A stretch of 64,000 nucleotides of DNA from Janthinobacterium sp. UMAB-56 (GCF_900095265.1 NZ_LT607654.1:8110-72109); one strand, 5' to 3'. Shown: positions 26,146 to 35,720, counted from the first letter of the stretch. The notes: generated by a model not told the origin, from the letters alone. Made by a program: numbers and translations.

Positions 26146-27085
26146 GCATGCGCTGCAGCGCTACAGCCTGAATGGCGCAACCATGGGCGGCCGCTATACG
26201 GCCATATTCTATGCGACCGGGCAGGCAGACGTGGCCGCCATCGGCGCCAGCCTGTACGCCGCAGTCGACAGGGTCGACCGGCAGATGTCGACCTGGAATG
26301 CCGCCTCGGACCTTAGTCGCCTGAACGCAGCGCCGGAGAATACCTGGCTTGCTGTGCCGCAGGAGCTGGCACTGGTGCTGGCTGCGGGCCTGCAGGTCAG
26401 CCGCGAATCGGGCGGCGCCTTCGACATGGCGGTTGGCCAGCTAGTGGAGGATTGGGGCTTCGGGCCGTCGCAAGGCAGGCCATCGCCGCAGATCGCAGCA
26501 CAGCATGGCAAGGCATACCACCCGGCCACCGACGCATTGGACGTGGATCTGGCAGGCCGGCAGGTGCGCAAGCGCGCGCCGCTGATGCTCGACCTGTCGG
26601 GCATCGCCAAGGGTTTTGGCGTCGACCAGCTGGCGCATTGCCTCGATGGCTGGGGCATCGACAGTTACCTGGTCGGTATCGATGGAGAAATGCGGGCGCG
26701 CTCGAGCAGGCCCGATGGCAAGGCATGGAGCGTGGCGATAGAAAAGCCGACGCCTGGCATCCGTGAAATCGGTGGCGTGATGGAACTGCACGACATGGCC
26801 ATCGCCACCTCGGGCGACTATCGCCGCTGGGTGGAAATCGACGGAACGCGGCATGCGCACACCATGCATCCGGCCTTGCGTCTACCGGTATCGAACCGCC
26901 TCGCAGCCGCTACCGTGCTCGCCCCCAGCTGCATGCTGGCCGATGCCTGGGCCACGGCGTTCATGGTCCTGGGCGACGCCGAGGGTGTCGCGCTGGCCAG
27001 CAAACGAGGCATGGACGTGCTATTCGTCCTGCGCCACGGCGCCGCACTCGAAGAAATTCTGCTCGTCGACGGGAAGATTGCCTGA
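26129..27085 (+). CDS. apbE: FAD:protein FMN transferase
   Basis: 318 residues from a GTG at 26129, overlapping the reductase stop by 17 bases, with GGGAAGG upstream. Family motifs include GATMGGRYTAIFY, DRQMSTWNAASDLSRLN, SGGAFDMAVGQLVEDWGFG, DLSGIAKGFGVDQLA, and late DAWATAFMVLG. It transfers FMN from FAD to Ser/Thr of target proteins. No signal peptide is evident in this start, so export of enzyme or substrate is unresolved. The DUF2271 protein in the same operon is the likely substrate. Confidence 0.92.
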   Translation: MKTSFEHALQRYSLNGATMGGRYTAIFYATGQADVAAIGASLYAAVDRVDRQMSTWNAASDLSRLNAAPENTWLAVPQELALVLAAGLQVSRESGGAFDMAVGQLVEDWGFGPSQGRPSPQIAAQHGKAYHPATDALDVDLAGRQVRKRAPLMLDLSGIAKGFGVDQLAHCLDGWGIDSYLVGIDGEMRARSSRPDGKAWSVAIEKPTPGIREIGGVMELHDMAIATSGDYRRWVEIDGTRHAHTMHPALRLPVSNRLAAATVLAPSCMLADAWATAFMVLGDAEGVALASKRGMDVLFVLRHGAALEEILLVDGKIA

Positions 27086-27101
27086 CCTGAAGGGGCGTGC
27101 G

Positions 27102-29651
27102 TCAAGGCGCCGCCGCCACGCCGCTTAGCCAGCGCCATTTCGGTAGGCCCCACTTGACGCATTCGAACCAGATGATGCCTAGCGCAGCGACCAGCGCGCA
27201 CTGCAGCAGCAGCGCAATGCTCGGCAGCGCGAAGGCAAACAGTTCGCGGATGGCCGCCACGCCGAGCACCAGCAAGAGCAACAGCGAGGCCGCCAAGCTG
27301 ATCCATGCGAATGCCCGGTTCGATTTCAGTCCCCTCCTCCATGACGGCTGGGTCCATTGGCGATTGACATAGATCAGTCCAAGGTTCGAGGCCACAAGGC
27401 TGAGGAAGGTCGTCGTGCGCGCCAGCTCATCGGAATTGCCCGTCCACCGCACGAACACGTAGAAGCCGACCAGCATGGCCAATAATCCTGCCCCCTGCAG
27501 CAAGCCGCGCAGCAGTATTTCACGGTCGAACAAATGCATGTCCGGCCTTCTGGGCTTGCGCACCATGGCATCGGCTTCGATGGGCTCGGCCTCGAACACG
27601 ATCGAGCAGGCGGGGTCGATCACCATTTGCAGGAACAGGATGTGCACGGGCATCAGGAGCATGGGCCAGCCCAGCAGCACGGGCAGGATGGACAGGCCGA
27701 CGATGGGCACATGCACCGCCACGATGAAGACGATGGCCTTGCGCAGATTGGCGAACAGGCGGCGGCCATGTTGCACTGCCAGCAGCAGCGAGGAAAAGTC
27801 GTCCTTGAGCAACACCAGCGCCGCCGCTTCACGCGCGACGTCGGTGCCACGGGCGCCCATGGCCACGCCGATGTTGGCCGCCTTTAATGCGGGCGCGTCG
27901 TTGACGCCATCGCCCGTCATGGCGACGATATCGCCACGGCTGCGGAACGCTTGCACCAGACGCAACTTCTGCTCCGGCGCGATGCGGCAGAAAATATCCG
28001 TATCCGCCAGGCGCGCCTGCAGTGTCGCGTCGTCCAGTGCTGCCAGTTCCGTGCCGGACAGCAAACCGCCTTGCGCGCCGGCGATACCGGCCTGCTGCGC
28101 GATGGCCCGCGCCGTGGCGGGATGGTCGCCCGTGATCATCACCACGCTTATCCCCGCCGCGTGGCATTGCGCCACCGCATCGGGAACTTCCGGCCGCACC
28201 GGATCATGCAAGCCTAGCAGCCCGAGAAATTCAAATGCAAAGACATGCTGGTTGTCAGGCAATGGTGGCGCAGCAAAGGTGGCGCAGGCGACGCCGATCA
28301 CGCGCAAGCCGCCGTCTGCCATGGACTGCACCTGCGCGGCGATGGCAGCGGCGCGCGTCGGCGTCAGATGGCACAGGTCGACGATGGCCTCGGGCGCACC
28401 CTTCGCCGCCACCAGCAACTCGGATTGGTCCGGCGATTGCCACACCCGCGACATGGCCAGCATTTCCCGCGACAGCGGATAATCGTCGATCAGCCGCCAG
28501 TCGGCATGCAGGTGTTCCGTATTCGCCAGCAAGCGGGCGCCAGTCTGGCCGATGGCCGATTCCATGGGGTCAAACGCCCGCCGATGGCTGGCCAGGACGG
28601 CATATTCGAGCAGGCCGTGCAGTTCCTCCTGCAAGGACCCGGCCTGACTGCCTTGAGCATCATAGGCGCAGGCCTCCGACCACAGTCGGGCCACGTCCAT
28701 GCGGTTGGCTGTCAGCGTGCCCGTCTTGTCAACGCACAGCACCGTCGTCGCGCCCAGCAATTCGATCGCCGGTATGCTGCGCGCCAGTATGCTTTCGCGG
28801 CCCAGGCGCCAGGCCCCCAAGCCCAGGAAAAGCGTCAATATCACCGGCAATTCTTCTGGCAGGATCGCCATGGCCAGGGTCAGCCCGGCCAGCAGGCCTT
28901 GCAGGGCGTCGCCGCGCAGCCACCAATACAGCAGTGCCAGGCCTGCGGCGAGACACAAGCCGCCGATGGCGACGTTCCTGACGACGCGGCGCGTTTCCGA
29001 TTGTATCGGTGTCAGCTCGCTGCCCATGGTGGCAAGCGAGGCGCCGATGCGGCCGAGCGCGCTATGCGGGCCGGTAGCGACCACCAGGCCGCTCGCCGTG
29101 CCTTGCGTGATCAGGGTGCCGGAATACACCAGGCAGTCCGGACTGGCGCCAGTATCGCCACAGCCATGCTTGACGACCGGCACGGACTCGCCCGTGAGCA
29201 TGGACTCATCGGCCGTCAAATTCGAGGTGCTCAGCAGTTCCATATCGGCGGGAACGCGGTCGCCCTCGGCAAGCAGCACCAGGTCTCCCAGCACCAGTTC
29301 CCGGCCGGCGATGCGTTCCTGTTTCCCATCGCGTATCACCAGCGCGCGTGGACAGGAAAGGTCGCCAAGCGCCTGCAACGAGCGTTCCGTGCGTCTGCGC
29401 TGAAAAAAAGTGAAGCCCATGACGATGCAAACAAAGCCCAGCAGCATCAGCGCTTCATTGCGATCGCCCAGCAGCAGATAGATGACGCCGCAGGCCACCA
29501 GCAGCAAGAACATCGGTTCGGAGACGACATCGAGCAGCAAACGCCCGGCACTCAAGGGACGCGAGGCGGGCAAGGCATTCGGCCCATTTTGCTGCAACCT
29601 TTCAGCGGCCTGCGCGGCTGTCAGTCCCTCACTGTTCTGCGGCTGCGTCAT
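27102..29651 (-). CDS. P-type cation-transporting ATPase (P2-like)
   Basis: 849 residues, full length, starting at the ATG at 29651 (MTQPQNSEGLTAAQAAERL). It has the cation-ATPase N-terminal segment, the actuator motif TGES, PEELPV in M4, the phosphorylation loop CVDKTGTLT, and hinge TGDGVNDAPAL. About ten membrane helices. The PEELPV (not PEGLPV) and HAD arrangement match bacterial calcium/manganese-like P2 pumps; the transported ion cannot be fixed from the sequence. It converges on apbE. Confidence 0.9.
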   Translation of the reverse strand: MTQPQNSEGLTAAQAAERLQQNGPNALPASRPLSAGRLLLDVVSEPMFLLLVACGVIYLLLGDRNEALMLLGFVCIVMGFTFFQRRRTERSLQALGDLSCPRALVIRDGKQERIAGRELVLGDLVLLAEGDRVPADMELLSTSNLTADESMLTGESVPVVKHGCGDTGASPDCLVYSGTLITQGTASGLVVATGPHSALGRIGASLATMGSELTPIQSETRRVVRNVAIGGLCLAAGLALLYWWLRGDALQGLLAGLTLAMAILPEELPVILTLFLGLGAWRLGRESILARSIPAIELLGATTVLCVDKTGTLTANRMDVARLWSEACAYDAQGSQAGSLQEELHGLLEYAVLASHRRAFDPMESAIGQTGARLLANTEHLHADWRLIDDYPLSREMLAMSRVWQSPDQSELLVAAKGAPEAIVDLCHLTPTRAAAIAAQVQSMADGGLRVIGVACATFAAPPLPDNQHVFAFEFLGLLGLHDPVRPEVPDAVAQCHAAGISVVMITGDHPATARAIAQQAGIAGAQGGLLSGTELAALDDATLQARLADTDIFCRIAPEQKLRLVQAFRSRGDIVAMTGDGVNDAPALKAANIGVAMGARGTDVAREAAALVLLKDDFSSLLLAVQHGRRLFANLRKAIVFIVAVHVPIVGLSILPVLLGWPMLLMPVHILFLQMVIDPACSIVFEAEPIEADAMVRKPRRPDMHLFDREILLRGLLQGAGLLAMLVGFYVFVRWTGNSDELARTTTFLSLVASNLGLIYVNRQWTQPSWRRGLKSNRAFAWISLAASLLLLLVLGVAAIRELFAFALPSIALLLQCALVAALGIIWFECVKWGLPKWRWLSGVAAAP

Positions 29652-29775
29652 GACAGCGATCCTTTTCCTGCGTGGCAAAGCGTGGTGGAGTTCAGGATGG
29701 GGGAATGAAGCCGCCGTCGCTGACCTGATCAGCGCAGATTGTCATATTAGCATTCATTGCGATTGTTCCGCGCAC

Positions 29776-30429
29776 TCAAGGTGCATTGCGTTGCGACGGG
29801 TCGCGCAGGAATGCCGGCGTTGCTGGCGTCACGCCGGAATGCTCGCGCTCCCCTCTGGCGGCGGCCGCCCACCACAGCAACTGCGCAAAGGTGCGTTGCA
29901 TATAAGCGATCCAGCGCATGCCGTCCACCTCTGCGGCAAAGCTGCCATCGGCGGTAAAAACAGTGTGCGCGGCCGGAATATGGATCATGGCTGATACCGG
30001 CAAGCAGCCCAGCTCGGACAGAAAAGCGCGCATGCCCACCGCCGCCCTCACGCCACCCCACTGGCCCGCCGAATAGGTGACGATGGCGCTGGGCTTGTAG
30101 GCAAACAGGGAACTGCCAAAATGATTCAGCAAATGCGCCAGTGCCGGACTCATGGAATGATTGTATTCGGGACTGACCATCACATAGCCATCGGCACTGG
30201 CTATCTCGCTGGCCAGATGCTCTAACGGCAGGGGGGCGCGCCCTTGCGCATAGGCAAAGTGCGGCTTGAACACCTCTCCCAAAGCGTAATCGAGTGGATC
30301 GATGAGCACCACTTCGGTGCCATCGTGGCCGCACTGCGCCGCGCAGGCCCTGGCGACGCGTTCGCCCAGGCGCGCCGGCCGGGGCGGCGTGCTGGTACGT
30401 ATCGATCCGAGAAACAGCAGGATTTTCAT
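29776..30429 (-). CDS. NADPH-dependent FMN reductase-family protein
   Basis: 217 residues from MKILLFLGSIR; the phosphate-binding loop GSIRTSTPP and SPEYNHSMSPALAHLLNHF, QWGGVRAAVGMRAFL are the flavodoxin-like FMN-reductase signatures (ArsH/YieF-like group). It reduces flavin or quinones with NADPH. It lies 92 bases before the arsB stop, on the same strand as the ars genes and downstream, so it may have been part of that operon. The substrate is unknown. Confidence 0.85.
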   Translation of the reverse strand: MKILLFLGSIRTSTPPRPARLGERVARACAAQCGHDGTEVVLIDPLDYALGEVFKPHFAYAQGRAPLPLEHLASEIASADGYVMVSPEYNHSMSPALAHLLNHFGSSLFAYKPSAIVTYSAGQWGGVRAAVGMRAFLSELGCLPVSAMIHIPAAHTVFTADGSFAAEVDGMRWIAYMQRTFAQLLWWAAAARGEREHSGVTPATPAFLRDPSQRNAP

Positions 30430-30520
30430 GTTGGCCTTTCCAGCCACGAGCTAGCCTACGTTAGCGTGCAGTGACGGCCCGGCCATCGGACCATCGGGAT
30501 AGTCATGCAGAATCCCTGGC

Positions 30521-31804
30521 TTAATAGCTGAGGCGTATTGCCAGCGCCGCCAGGGTCACGAGCAACACGGGCAAGGTGAGGACGATGCCGACGCGGAAGT
30601 AATAACCCCAGGAGATGTGAATCTTCTTACTCTCGAGGACATGCAGCCACAGCAGGGTCGCCAGACTGCCGATCGGGGTAATCTTCGGCCCCAGGTCGCT
30701 GCCTATGACATTGGCATAAATCATCGCTTCGCGCACGGCACCCTGCGCCGTCGTCGGATCGATCGACAAGGCACCGATCAGCACTGTAGGCATATTGTTC
30801 ATGATCGAGGACAACACGGCCGTCAACACGCCGGTGCCCATGGCCGCGCCCCATACGCCATATTGCGCAAAGTGATTCAGCACGCCAGTCAGGTAGCCGG
30901 TCAAGCCCGCATTGCGCAAGCCGTAGACGACCAGGTACATGCCCAGGGAAAAGACGACGATTTGCCATGGCGCATTGCGGATGACTTCGCGCGTGGCGAT
31001 CACATGGCCTTTGGCGGCGACAGCCAATAACAGTGCAGCGCCGACGGCGGCCACGGCACTGATTGGCACGCCCCTACTCTCCAGCCAGAAAAAGCCGATC
31101 AGCAGCAGCGCCAGGACCAGCCAGCCGGCTTTGAACGTGGCCATGTCGCGGATAGCGGCGCCGGGGCGCTTGAGTTGGGAGGCATCATAGTCTTGCGGAA
31201 TGTCCTTGCGGAAAAACCACATCAATGCAAGCAGAGTCGCCGTCACCGCCACCGCGTTGACCGGCACCATCACGGCCGCATATTCGGCAAAGCCGATCTT
31301 GAAGTAGTCGGCCGAGACGATATTGACCAGGTTCGACACCACCAGCGGCAAACTGGCCGTGTCGGCGATAAAGCCTGCGGCCATCACGAAGGCCAATGTC
31401 GCCCTGGCTGAAAACTTCAGTTCGAGCAACATGGCGATCACAATGGGCGTCAGTATCAGCGCCGCGCCATCGTTGGCAAACAGTGCGGCGACGGCGGCGC
31501 CCAGCAGGACCAGCAAGACAAACAGCTTGCGGCCGCTGCCGCCGCCCCAGCGGGCCACGTGCAGTGCGGCCCACTCGAAGAAGCCGGCCTTGTCAAGCAG
31601 CAAGCTGATGATGATGACGGCGATGAACGTGCCGGTGGCATTCCAGACGATGTGCCAGACGACAGGAATGTCGGATAACTGGATGACGCCTGCCAGTAGC
31701 GCCACTGCGGCGCCGATGGCAGCGCTCCAGCCTATGCCCAGTCCGCGTGGCTGCCAGATAACAAAGATCAGGGTGGCCAGAAAAATCAGGACAGCGGTCA
31801 ACAT
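30521..31804 (-). CDS. arsB: Arsenite efflux membrane protein
   Basis: 427 residues with about 12 membrane helices, ion-transporter superfamily ArsB; typical segments are [40 protein letters not shown] and [13 protein letters not shown]. It exports arsenite or antimonite, coupled to ions or with ArsA. No arsA is present. The ATG at 31804 overlaps the end of an arsC remnant. Upstream arsC and arsR are decayed, so regulation of arsB is doubtful though the gene itself is intact. Confidence 0.92.
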   Translation of the reverse strand: MLTAVLIFLATLIFVIWQPRGLGIGWSAAIGAAVALLAGVIQLSDIPVVWHIVWNATGTFIAVIIISLLLDKAGFFEWAALHVARWGGGSGRKLFVLLVLLGAAVAALFANDGAALILTPIVIAMLLELKFSARATLAFVMAAGFIADTASLPLVVSNLVNIVSADYFKIGFAEYAAVMVPVNAVAVTATLLALMWFFRKDIPQDYDASQLKRPGAAIRDMATFKAGWLVLALLLIGFFWLESRGVPISAVAAVGAALLLAVAAKGHVIATREVIRNAPWQIVVFSLGMYLVVYGLRNAGLTGYLTGVLNHFAQYGVWGAAMGTGVLTAVLSSIMNNMPTVLIGALSIDPTTAQGAVREAMIYANVIGSDLGPKITPIGSLATLLWLHVLESKKIHISWGYYFRVGIVLTLPVLLVTLAALAIRLSY

Positions 31805-32049
31805 GCAAGCGCCTCCTTGAGTGCTGCCGGGGCCAAGCCCCTGGAAACCCCGAAAGCGGCGTCCTGTGCCGCGCCCGTCGCCGTCACATGGCCGCGCTCG
31901 CCCACACCCCTGCGGCTAAGGCGCACTGGGCGCGGGTGGGCCGGGGACCTCTCGCCGCCTCGGTACCGCACCCCGGCAGCCTGTTGAAAAGTCGCTTCTG
32001 CCTGGATGGCGCGGCAAGAGTTTCCAGTAGGCAAGAAAAGAACGTTCAT
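31798..32049 (-). pseudogene. arsC: Decayed thioredoxin-type arsC remnant
   Basis: 83 codons. The N terminus MNVLFLPTGNSCRAIQAEATFQQ matches low-molecular-weight-phosphatase/ArsC enzymes (expected FLCTGNSCRS), but the nucleophilic cysteine is Pro. The sequence then loses similarity and stops overlapping the arsB ATG, about half the normal length. The ATG overlaps the arsR-remnant stop as ATGA, reflecting the ancestral coupling. Confidence 0.65.
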
Positions 32050-32353
32050 GAAATTGTCGCAAGATAGGGAACATAAAGCATACCCTTCAACTGAGGGTAC
32101 GTCGCGGCGCTTGTATACGCGACGGCGCTTTTTCCGATGGCGTTGGGCTCCCGCCTGATCGCGTCTTTTTTCCGGCATGTGCAGTGGCAGGCTGACAGTG
32201 AAATGCAGGGGACGATGGCGCAATGCCAAGATGTTCGGCAATCTTCACTGCCGCCATGCCTTGCGGTCCGCTCCGCACAAGCAAACGAAAGACGGCCAAG
32301 CGGGATTCCTGCGCAAGTGCCGCCAACGCGGCAATAACATTCCTGGTTTCCAT
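32046..32353 (-). pseudogene. arsR: Frameshifted arsR repressor
   Basis: The N-terminal winged-helix (METRNVIAALAALAQESRLAVFRLL, KIAEHLGIAPS) is clear in one frame. The remaining family-like residues (AVAYTSA, YPQLKGMLYV) are in another frame, ending at TGA 32046 that overlaps the arsC remnant. The middle around 32130-32220 does not align in any single frame. No longer a functional repressor by this reading. Confidence 0.6.
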
Positions 32354-32693
32354 CCACACCCCATTTATTCAATACTTCAATAATAATCGAATTATAAAAT
32401 TAATGGAAGCCTGTTTTTGTACTGATATACAGCGTGCAAGCCGCTGCCATCCCTTCCCTACATGTTGAGGTGGATCAGTCAAATTTTGCATTGTGTGCAG
32501 CAAAATATGAACATTCGCAAGTCGCTGTTCAGCTGGCCTTGCGCGTCGTCAACGGTGGCCTGAAAGTGGGCGACATGGACAGTGCGTGGCCAGGGGACTG
32601 TACGCCAAGCAGGCCTCCGGCCAGCCGGCCCAGTCCCCGTCCCCGACCCCGTCCCCTTTTACCGCTGCCCGGCACCTTCAATTTTGATGTCGG
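32354..32693. other. Intergenic region
   Basis: About 340 bases upstream of the ars remnant and downstream of the YCII gene. The only frames are short and lack coding character. One KOPS-like octamer lies at 32451-32458. Confidence 0.4.
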
Positions 32694-32981
32694 TCAGGTA
32701 AGAATGGCCTCGACACCAACGCCAAACTTGGTCGGATTAAATTCAATGACTTGATAGCTTGCGATCTGCTCGCGATAGAAAGGATCTTCTGCAAGCACGC
32801 CATCGAGTTCTTCCCGGCTCAAGCCTTTCACGAGGATGACACCTCCTGTGCGCGGCATCTGGGGACCAGAAGCTAGAAAAATACCCGCAGCATAATGGCG
32901 ATCAAGAAACCGCCGATGCTCTTCAAGGTGAGCCTCGATGGCTGCCAGCGGTTGAACGTAATGCAAAAGGACAATGTACAT
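32694..32981 (-). CDS. YCII-related domain protein
   Basis: 95 residues, the typical YCII length. Motifs HRRFLDRHYAAGIFLASGPQMPRTGGVIL and EDPFYREQIASYQVIEF are characteristic. The His/Asp pair (H near 29, D in the middle) is thought to form an active site in this ferredoxin-like fold. The reaction is unknown. No obvious partner genes. Confidence 0.85.
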   Translation of the reverse strand: MYIVLLHYVQPLAAIEAHLEEHRRFLDRHYAAGIFLASGPQMPRTGGVILVKGLSREELDGVLAEDPFYREQIASYQVIEFNPTKFGVGVEAILT

Positions 32982-33184
32982 AAGGCTCCAATATTGTCAA
33001 AACTCATGGCTATGATAAGCAATCAAGAATGACATCTCAAGCGCTATTGTCGAGAGTCGCAAACCCTTGATTTCCCGTATTGCAGCAGATGACCGGGCAG
33101 ACCTATCGAAAACCGCGTTCTCAATCAGAGGCAGACGACAGACGGGCACGCCTCCCGTGTGCGCCCGTGCAAGCCCGTGCGCCG

Positions 33185-33213
33185 TTGACACCCCGCACGG
33201 TCTGTCCTATAGT
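33185..33213 (+). promoter_or_regulatory. Strong sigma-70 promoter of the FTR1 gene
   Basis: TTGACA (33185-33190), a 17-base spacer and TATAGT (33208-33213). The transcript would begin near 33220, just before the Fur box. Confidence 0.8.
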
Positions 33214-33232
33214 CGCCGGGTTAGTTATAAAT

Positions 33233-33251
33233 GAGAATGAGAATCATGTTC
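33233..33251 (+). promoter_or_regulatory. Fur box overlapping the FTR1 start
   Basis: GAGAATGAGAATCATGTTC matches 15 of 19 positions of the Fur consensus. It overlaps the ATG at 33246 and follows the -10 box by about 20 bases, a position for blocking initiation or elongation. Confidence 0.75.
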
Positions 33252-35189
33252 AACCCTATCAAGAAATGGCTCGTATGCCTTCCTCTCGTGGCCGCCAGCC
33301 TGTTGCTGGCCGGCGGCGCGCAGGCGCAAGTGGCCGACCAGAGCGCCGGCGCCAAGCAATTGTGGCAATTGATTGACTATGTTGCCGTCGATTACAGCGG
33401 CGCCGTCGAGCATGGCAAGGTGGTCAGCGAAGCCGAATATGCGGAAATGCTCGACTTCACGGACAACGCAACGACGCAGATCGGCGCCCTGCGCGCCCAC
33501 GCGTCGCAGGCTGCCATCGCCGCCGCCATCGCCGAGCTGCGCGCGGCCGTCGTCGCCAAGGCGGATGGCGCGGAAGTCAAGCGCCTGGCGCACCATGCGA
33601 ATGGCTTGCTGATTGCCGCCTATCCGATTCCCGTGGCGCCGAAAGTGTTGCCCAAGCTGGCGCGCGGCGCGGCCCTTTACGCGGCCCAGTGCGCTTCTTG
33701 CCACGGCGTGGCCGGCGGCGGCGATGGTCCGCTGGCGGCCAGCCTGGAACCGAAACCGATCGCCTTCACGGACGGCGAACGGGCGCAGTCGCGCAGCCTG
33801 ATGGCGCTGTACCAGGTCATTTCGCAAGGCGTGGCCGGCACCTCGATGGCCAGTTTCGGCCAGCTGTCCGACAGCGAGCGCTGGGACCTGGCGTTCTATA
33901 TTGGCGGCATGTCGCACGACGCTGCCGCTAGCGCGCACGGCGAAAAACTGTGGCAGGACGATCCACGGGCCAAGCAACTGTACGCGGACCTGGCCGCCGT
34001 GACGACCCTGACGCAGGAAGCGGCTGCCGCCAAGTTGGGAGCGGACGCGGCGCAAGCCTTGACGGCATATTTGCGCAGCCATCCGGGCCAGGCCGAAGCG
34101 CACAAGCCGGCCGGCCTGGCCCTGTCGCGTCTGCGCTTGGCTGAAAGCCTTGCTGCCGTGCACGCGGGTGACCGCGCGGGTGCCACGCGCCTGGGCCTGT
34201 CGGCCTACCTGGACGGCTTCGAGCCGATCGAGCCGATGGTCGGCGCGCGCAATAAATCCCTGCTGCTGGCCGTGGAAAACGCCATGCTGGCTTACCGCTC
34301 CGCCGTTGCCAGGGGCACGGTGGCCGACGCCGACGCGGCGGGCGAAAAACTGCAACAACTGTTTAGCCATGTGGAAGCGGAACTGGGCGACGCCAAGGCC
34401 GAGCCGATGACAACCTTTATCGGCGCCCTGACGATCTTGCTGCGCGAAGGCGTGGAAGCGCTGCTGATCGTGATCGGCATCATCGCCTTCCTGCGCAAGG
34501 CCAAGCGCAACGATGTGCTGCCCTATGTGCACGGCGGCTGGATAGGCGCGCTGGTGGCGGGCGGCCTGACGTGGGTGGCGGCAACGTACCTGGTCACCAT
34601 CAGCGGCGCCAGCCGTGAAGTGAGCGAAGGCCTTGGTTCCGTGTTCGCGGCCTTGGTCCTGCTCAGCGTGGGCCTGTGGATGCACCAGAAGAGCAGCGCC
34701 GGGCGCTGGCAAGAGTATTTGCACGAGAAACTCACGGCGGCGATGAGCCGACGTTCCGCCTGGGGACTGTTCGCCCTGGCCTTCATCGCGGTCTACCGCG
34801 AAGTCTTTGAAACCGTACTGTTCTATTCCGCCCTGGCGGCAGACGGCAATGGCGGCGCCCTGCTGGGTGGCTTCGTGGTGGCCGTCGTGCTGCTGGTCGT
34901 GATCGCCTGGGCCTTGCTGCGCACCAGCGCGCGCATGCCGATTGGCAAGTTCTTCTCGCTGACGTCCGCCTTCGTGGCCGTGCTGGCCGTGATCCTGATG
35001 GGCAAAGGCGTGGCCGCGCTGCAAGAGGCTGGCTGGGTGGGCGTGACCCCGGTCGACTTCCTGCGCATCGATCTGCTGGGCATCCTGCCCACGGCGGAAA
35101 CCTTGCTGGCGCAGGCGACCATCTTGCTCATCATCATCGCCGGCTATGGCTGGAACCGCGTTGCGGCAGGCAGGGGCAAGCTGGCCTGA
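33246..35189 (+). CDS. Cytochrome c / FTR1 iron permease fusion
   Basis: About 647 residues. A signal peptide ends near AQAQV; a c-type heme site CASCH sits in the N-terminal periplasmic half (the MSRxxxFGQL axial region follows); the C-terminal half is an FTR1 permease with REGVEALL and YREVFETVLF, the two REXXE-type iron-binding helices, over seven membrane helices. Such fusions import ferrous iron after oxidation at the periplasmic face. ATG 33246 was chosen; ATG 33231 also opens the frame. Fur control is supported by the upstream box. Confidence 0.9.
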   Translation: MFNPIKKWLVCLPLVAASLLLAGGAQAQVADQSAGAKQLWQLIDYVAVDYSGAVEHGKVVSEAEYAEMLDFTDNATTQIGALRAHASQAAIAAAIAELRAAVVAKADGAEVKRLAHHANGLLIAAYPIPVAPKVLPKLARGAALYAAQCASCHGVAGGGDGPLAASLEPKPIAFTDGERAQSRSLMALYQVISQGVAGTSMASFGQLSDSERWDLAFYIGGMSHDAAASAHGEKLWQDDPRAKQLYADLAAVTTLTQEAAAAKLGADAAQALTAYLRSHPGQAEAHKPAGLALSRLRLAESLAAVHAGDRAGATRLGLSAYLDGFEPIEPMVGARNKSLLLAVENAMLAYRSAVARGTVADADAAGEKLQQLFSHVEAELGDAKAEPMTTFIGALTILLREGVEALLIVIGIIAFLRKAKRNDVLPYVHGGWIGALVAGGLTWVAATYLVTISGASREVSEGLGSVFAALVLLSVGLWMHQKSSAGRWQEYLHEKLTAAMSRRSAWGLFALAFIAVYREVFETVLFYSALAADGNGGALLGGFVVAVVLLVVIAWALLRTSARMPIGKFFSLTSAFVAVLAVILMGKGVAALQEAGWVGVTPVDFLRIDLLGILPTAETLLAQATILLIIIAGYGWNRVAAGRGKLA

Positions 35190-35223
35190 GCCTGAGCCTG
35201 AGCCTTTGGCGTGCCGGCAGGCT

Positions 35224-35263
35224 AACCGCCCCCGATAGCTGCAGACAGCTGTCGGGGGCGGTT
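35224..35263. terminator. Long hairpin after the FTR1 gene
   Basis: AACCGCCCCCGA pairs with TCGGGGGCGGTT over 12 perfect bases, extended inward by AGCTG/CAGCT around a CAGA loop, about 18 pairs including one G-U. There is no T-run on either strand, so it is either a terminator helped by other factors or an mRNA-stabilising structure. Three copies of GCCTGA precede it at 35187-35205. Confidence 0.55.
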
Positions 35264-35306
35264 ACATTGCGGCTAGTGATCGTGCAAAGTCGCTTGATGT
35301 CTTCGT

Positions 35307-35720
35307 GTGGCTGCGCACTCTTATCCCTGCCAGCCAGATTTCACACACATCGATGCCGGCGATGACAGCTTGCCGCAGCCGCAGTGGCTGGAACGCTGGC
35401 GCGAGCAGGGCCAGAAGGGCTTTCAGTTCATCAACTCCCCTGCCCCGCAGCGCCTGCTGGACGCGGGCGTCGACGTGCACAATCTGACAGACGTCGTGCA
35501 TGACACGCTGGAAGAATGCGACCCGGCTGGCCGCAATGGCTGGCCCCGCTCACTGGAATTGCGCCAGTTCGGAGCCTTGCCGAGCGAGCTGCGGGCGCAG
35601 ATCAGGAATTGGCTGGCAGAAAAAGCGTGGTCTCAGGCGGCCGTCCTGTGCAGGCCCGCCTTGGACGGCGGGCTGGCGCACTATCTGGCGCGCCAGCTGC
35701 TGCAGCTTGCCTTACCAATA
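35307..35720 (+). pseudogene. Remnant of an unidentified protein gene
   Basis: The plus-strand frame from GTG 35307 looks coding for about 135 residues (HIDAGDDSLPQPQWLERW, DVHNLTDVVHDTLEECDPAG, SLELRQFGALPSELRAQI), then runs without a stop into the antisense of the transporter gene to 36602. A stop in another frame lies at 35719. The simplest reading is a gene whose end was cut or frameshifted where the transporter begins. No family recognised. Confidence 0.4.

Noticed and set aside
31060-31200. Possible antisense RNA or gene inside arsB
   Set aside because: No promoter, ribosome site or terminator supports it; arsB alone explains the sequence.
33225-35024. 599-codon minus-strand ORF
   Set aside because: His/Arg/Gln-rich shadow of the cytochrome c/FTR1 gene.
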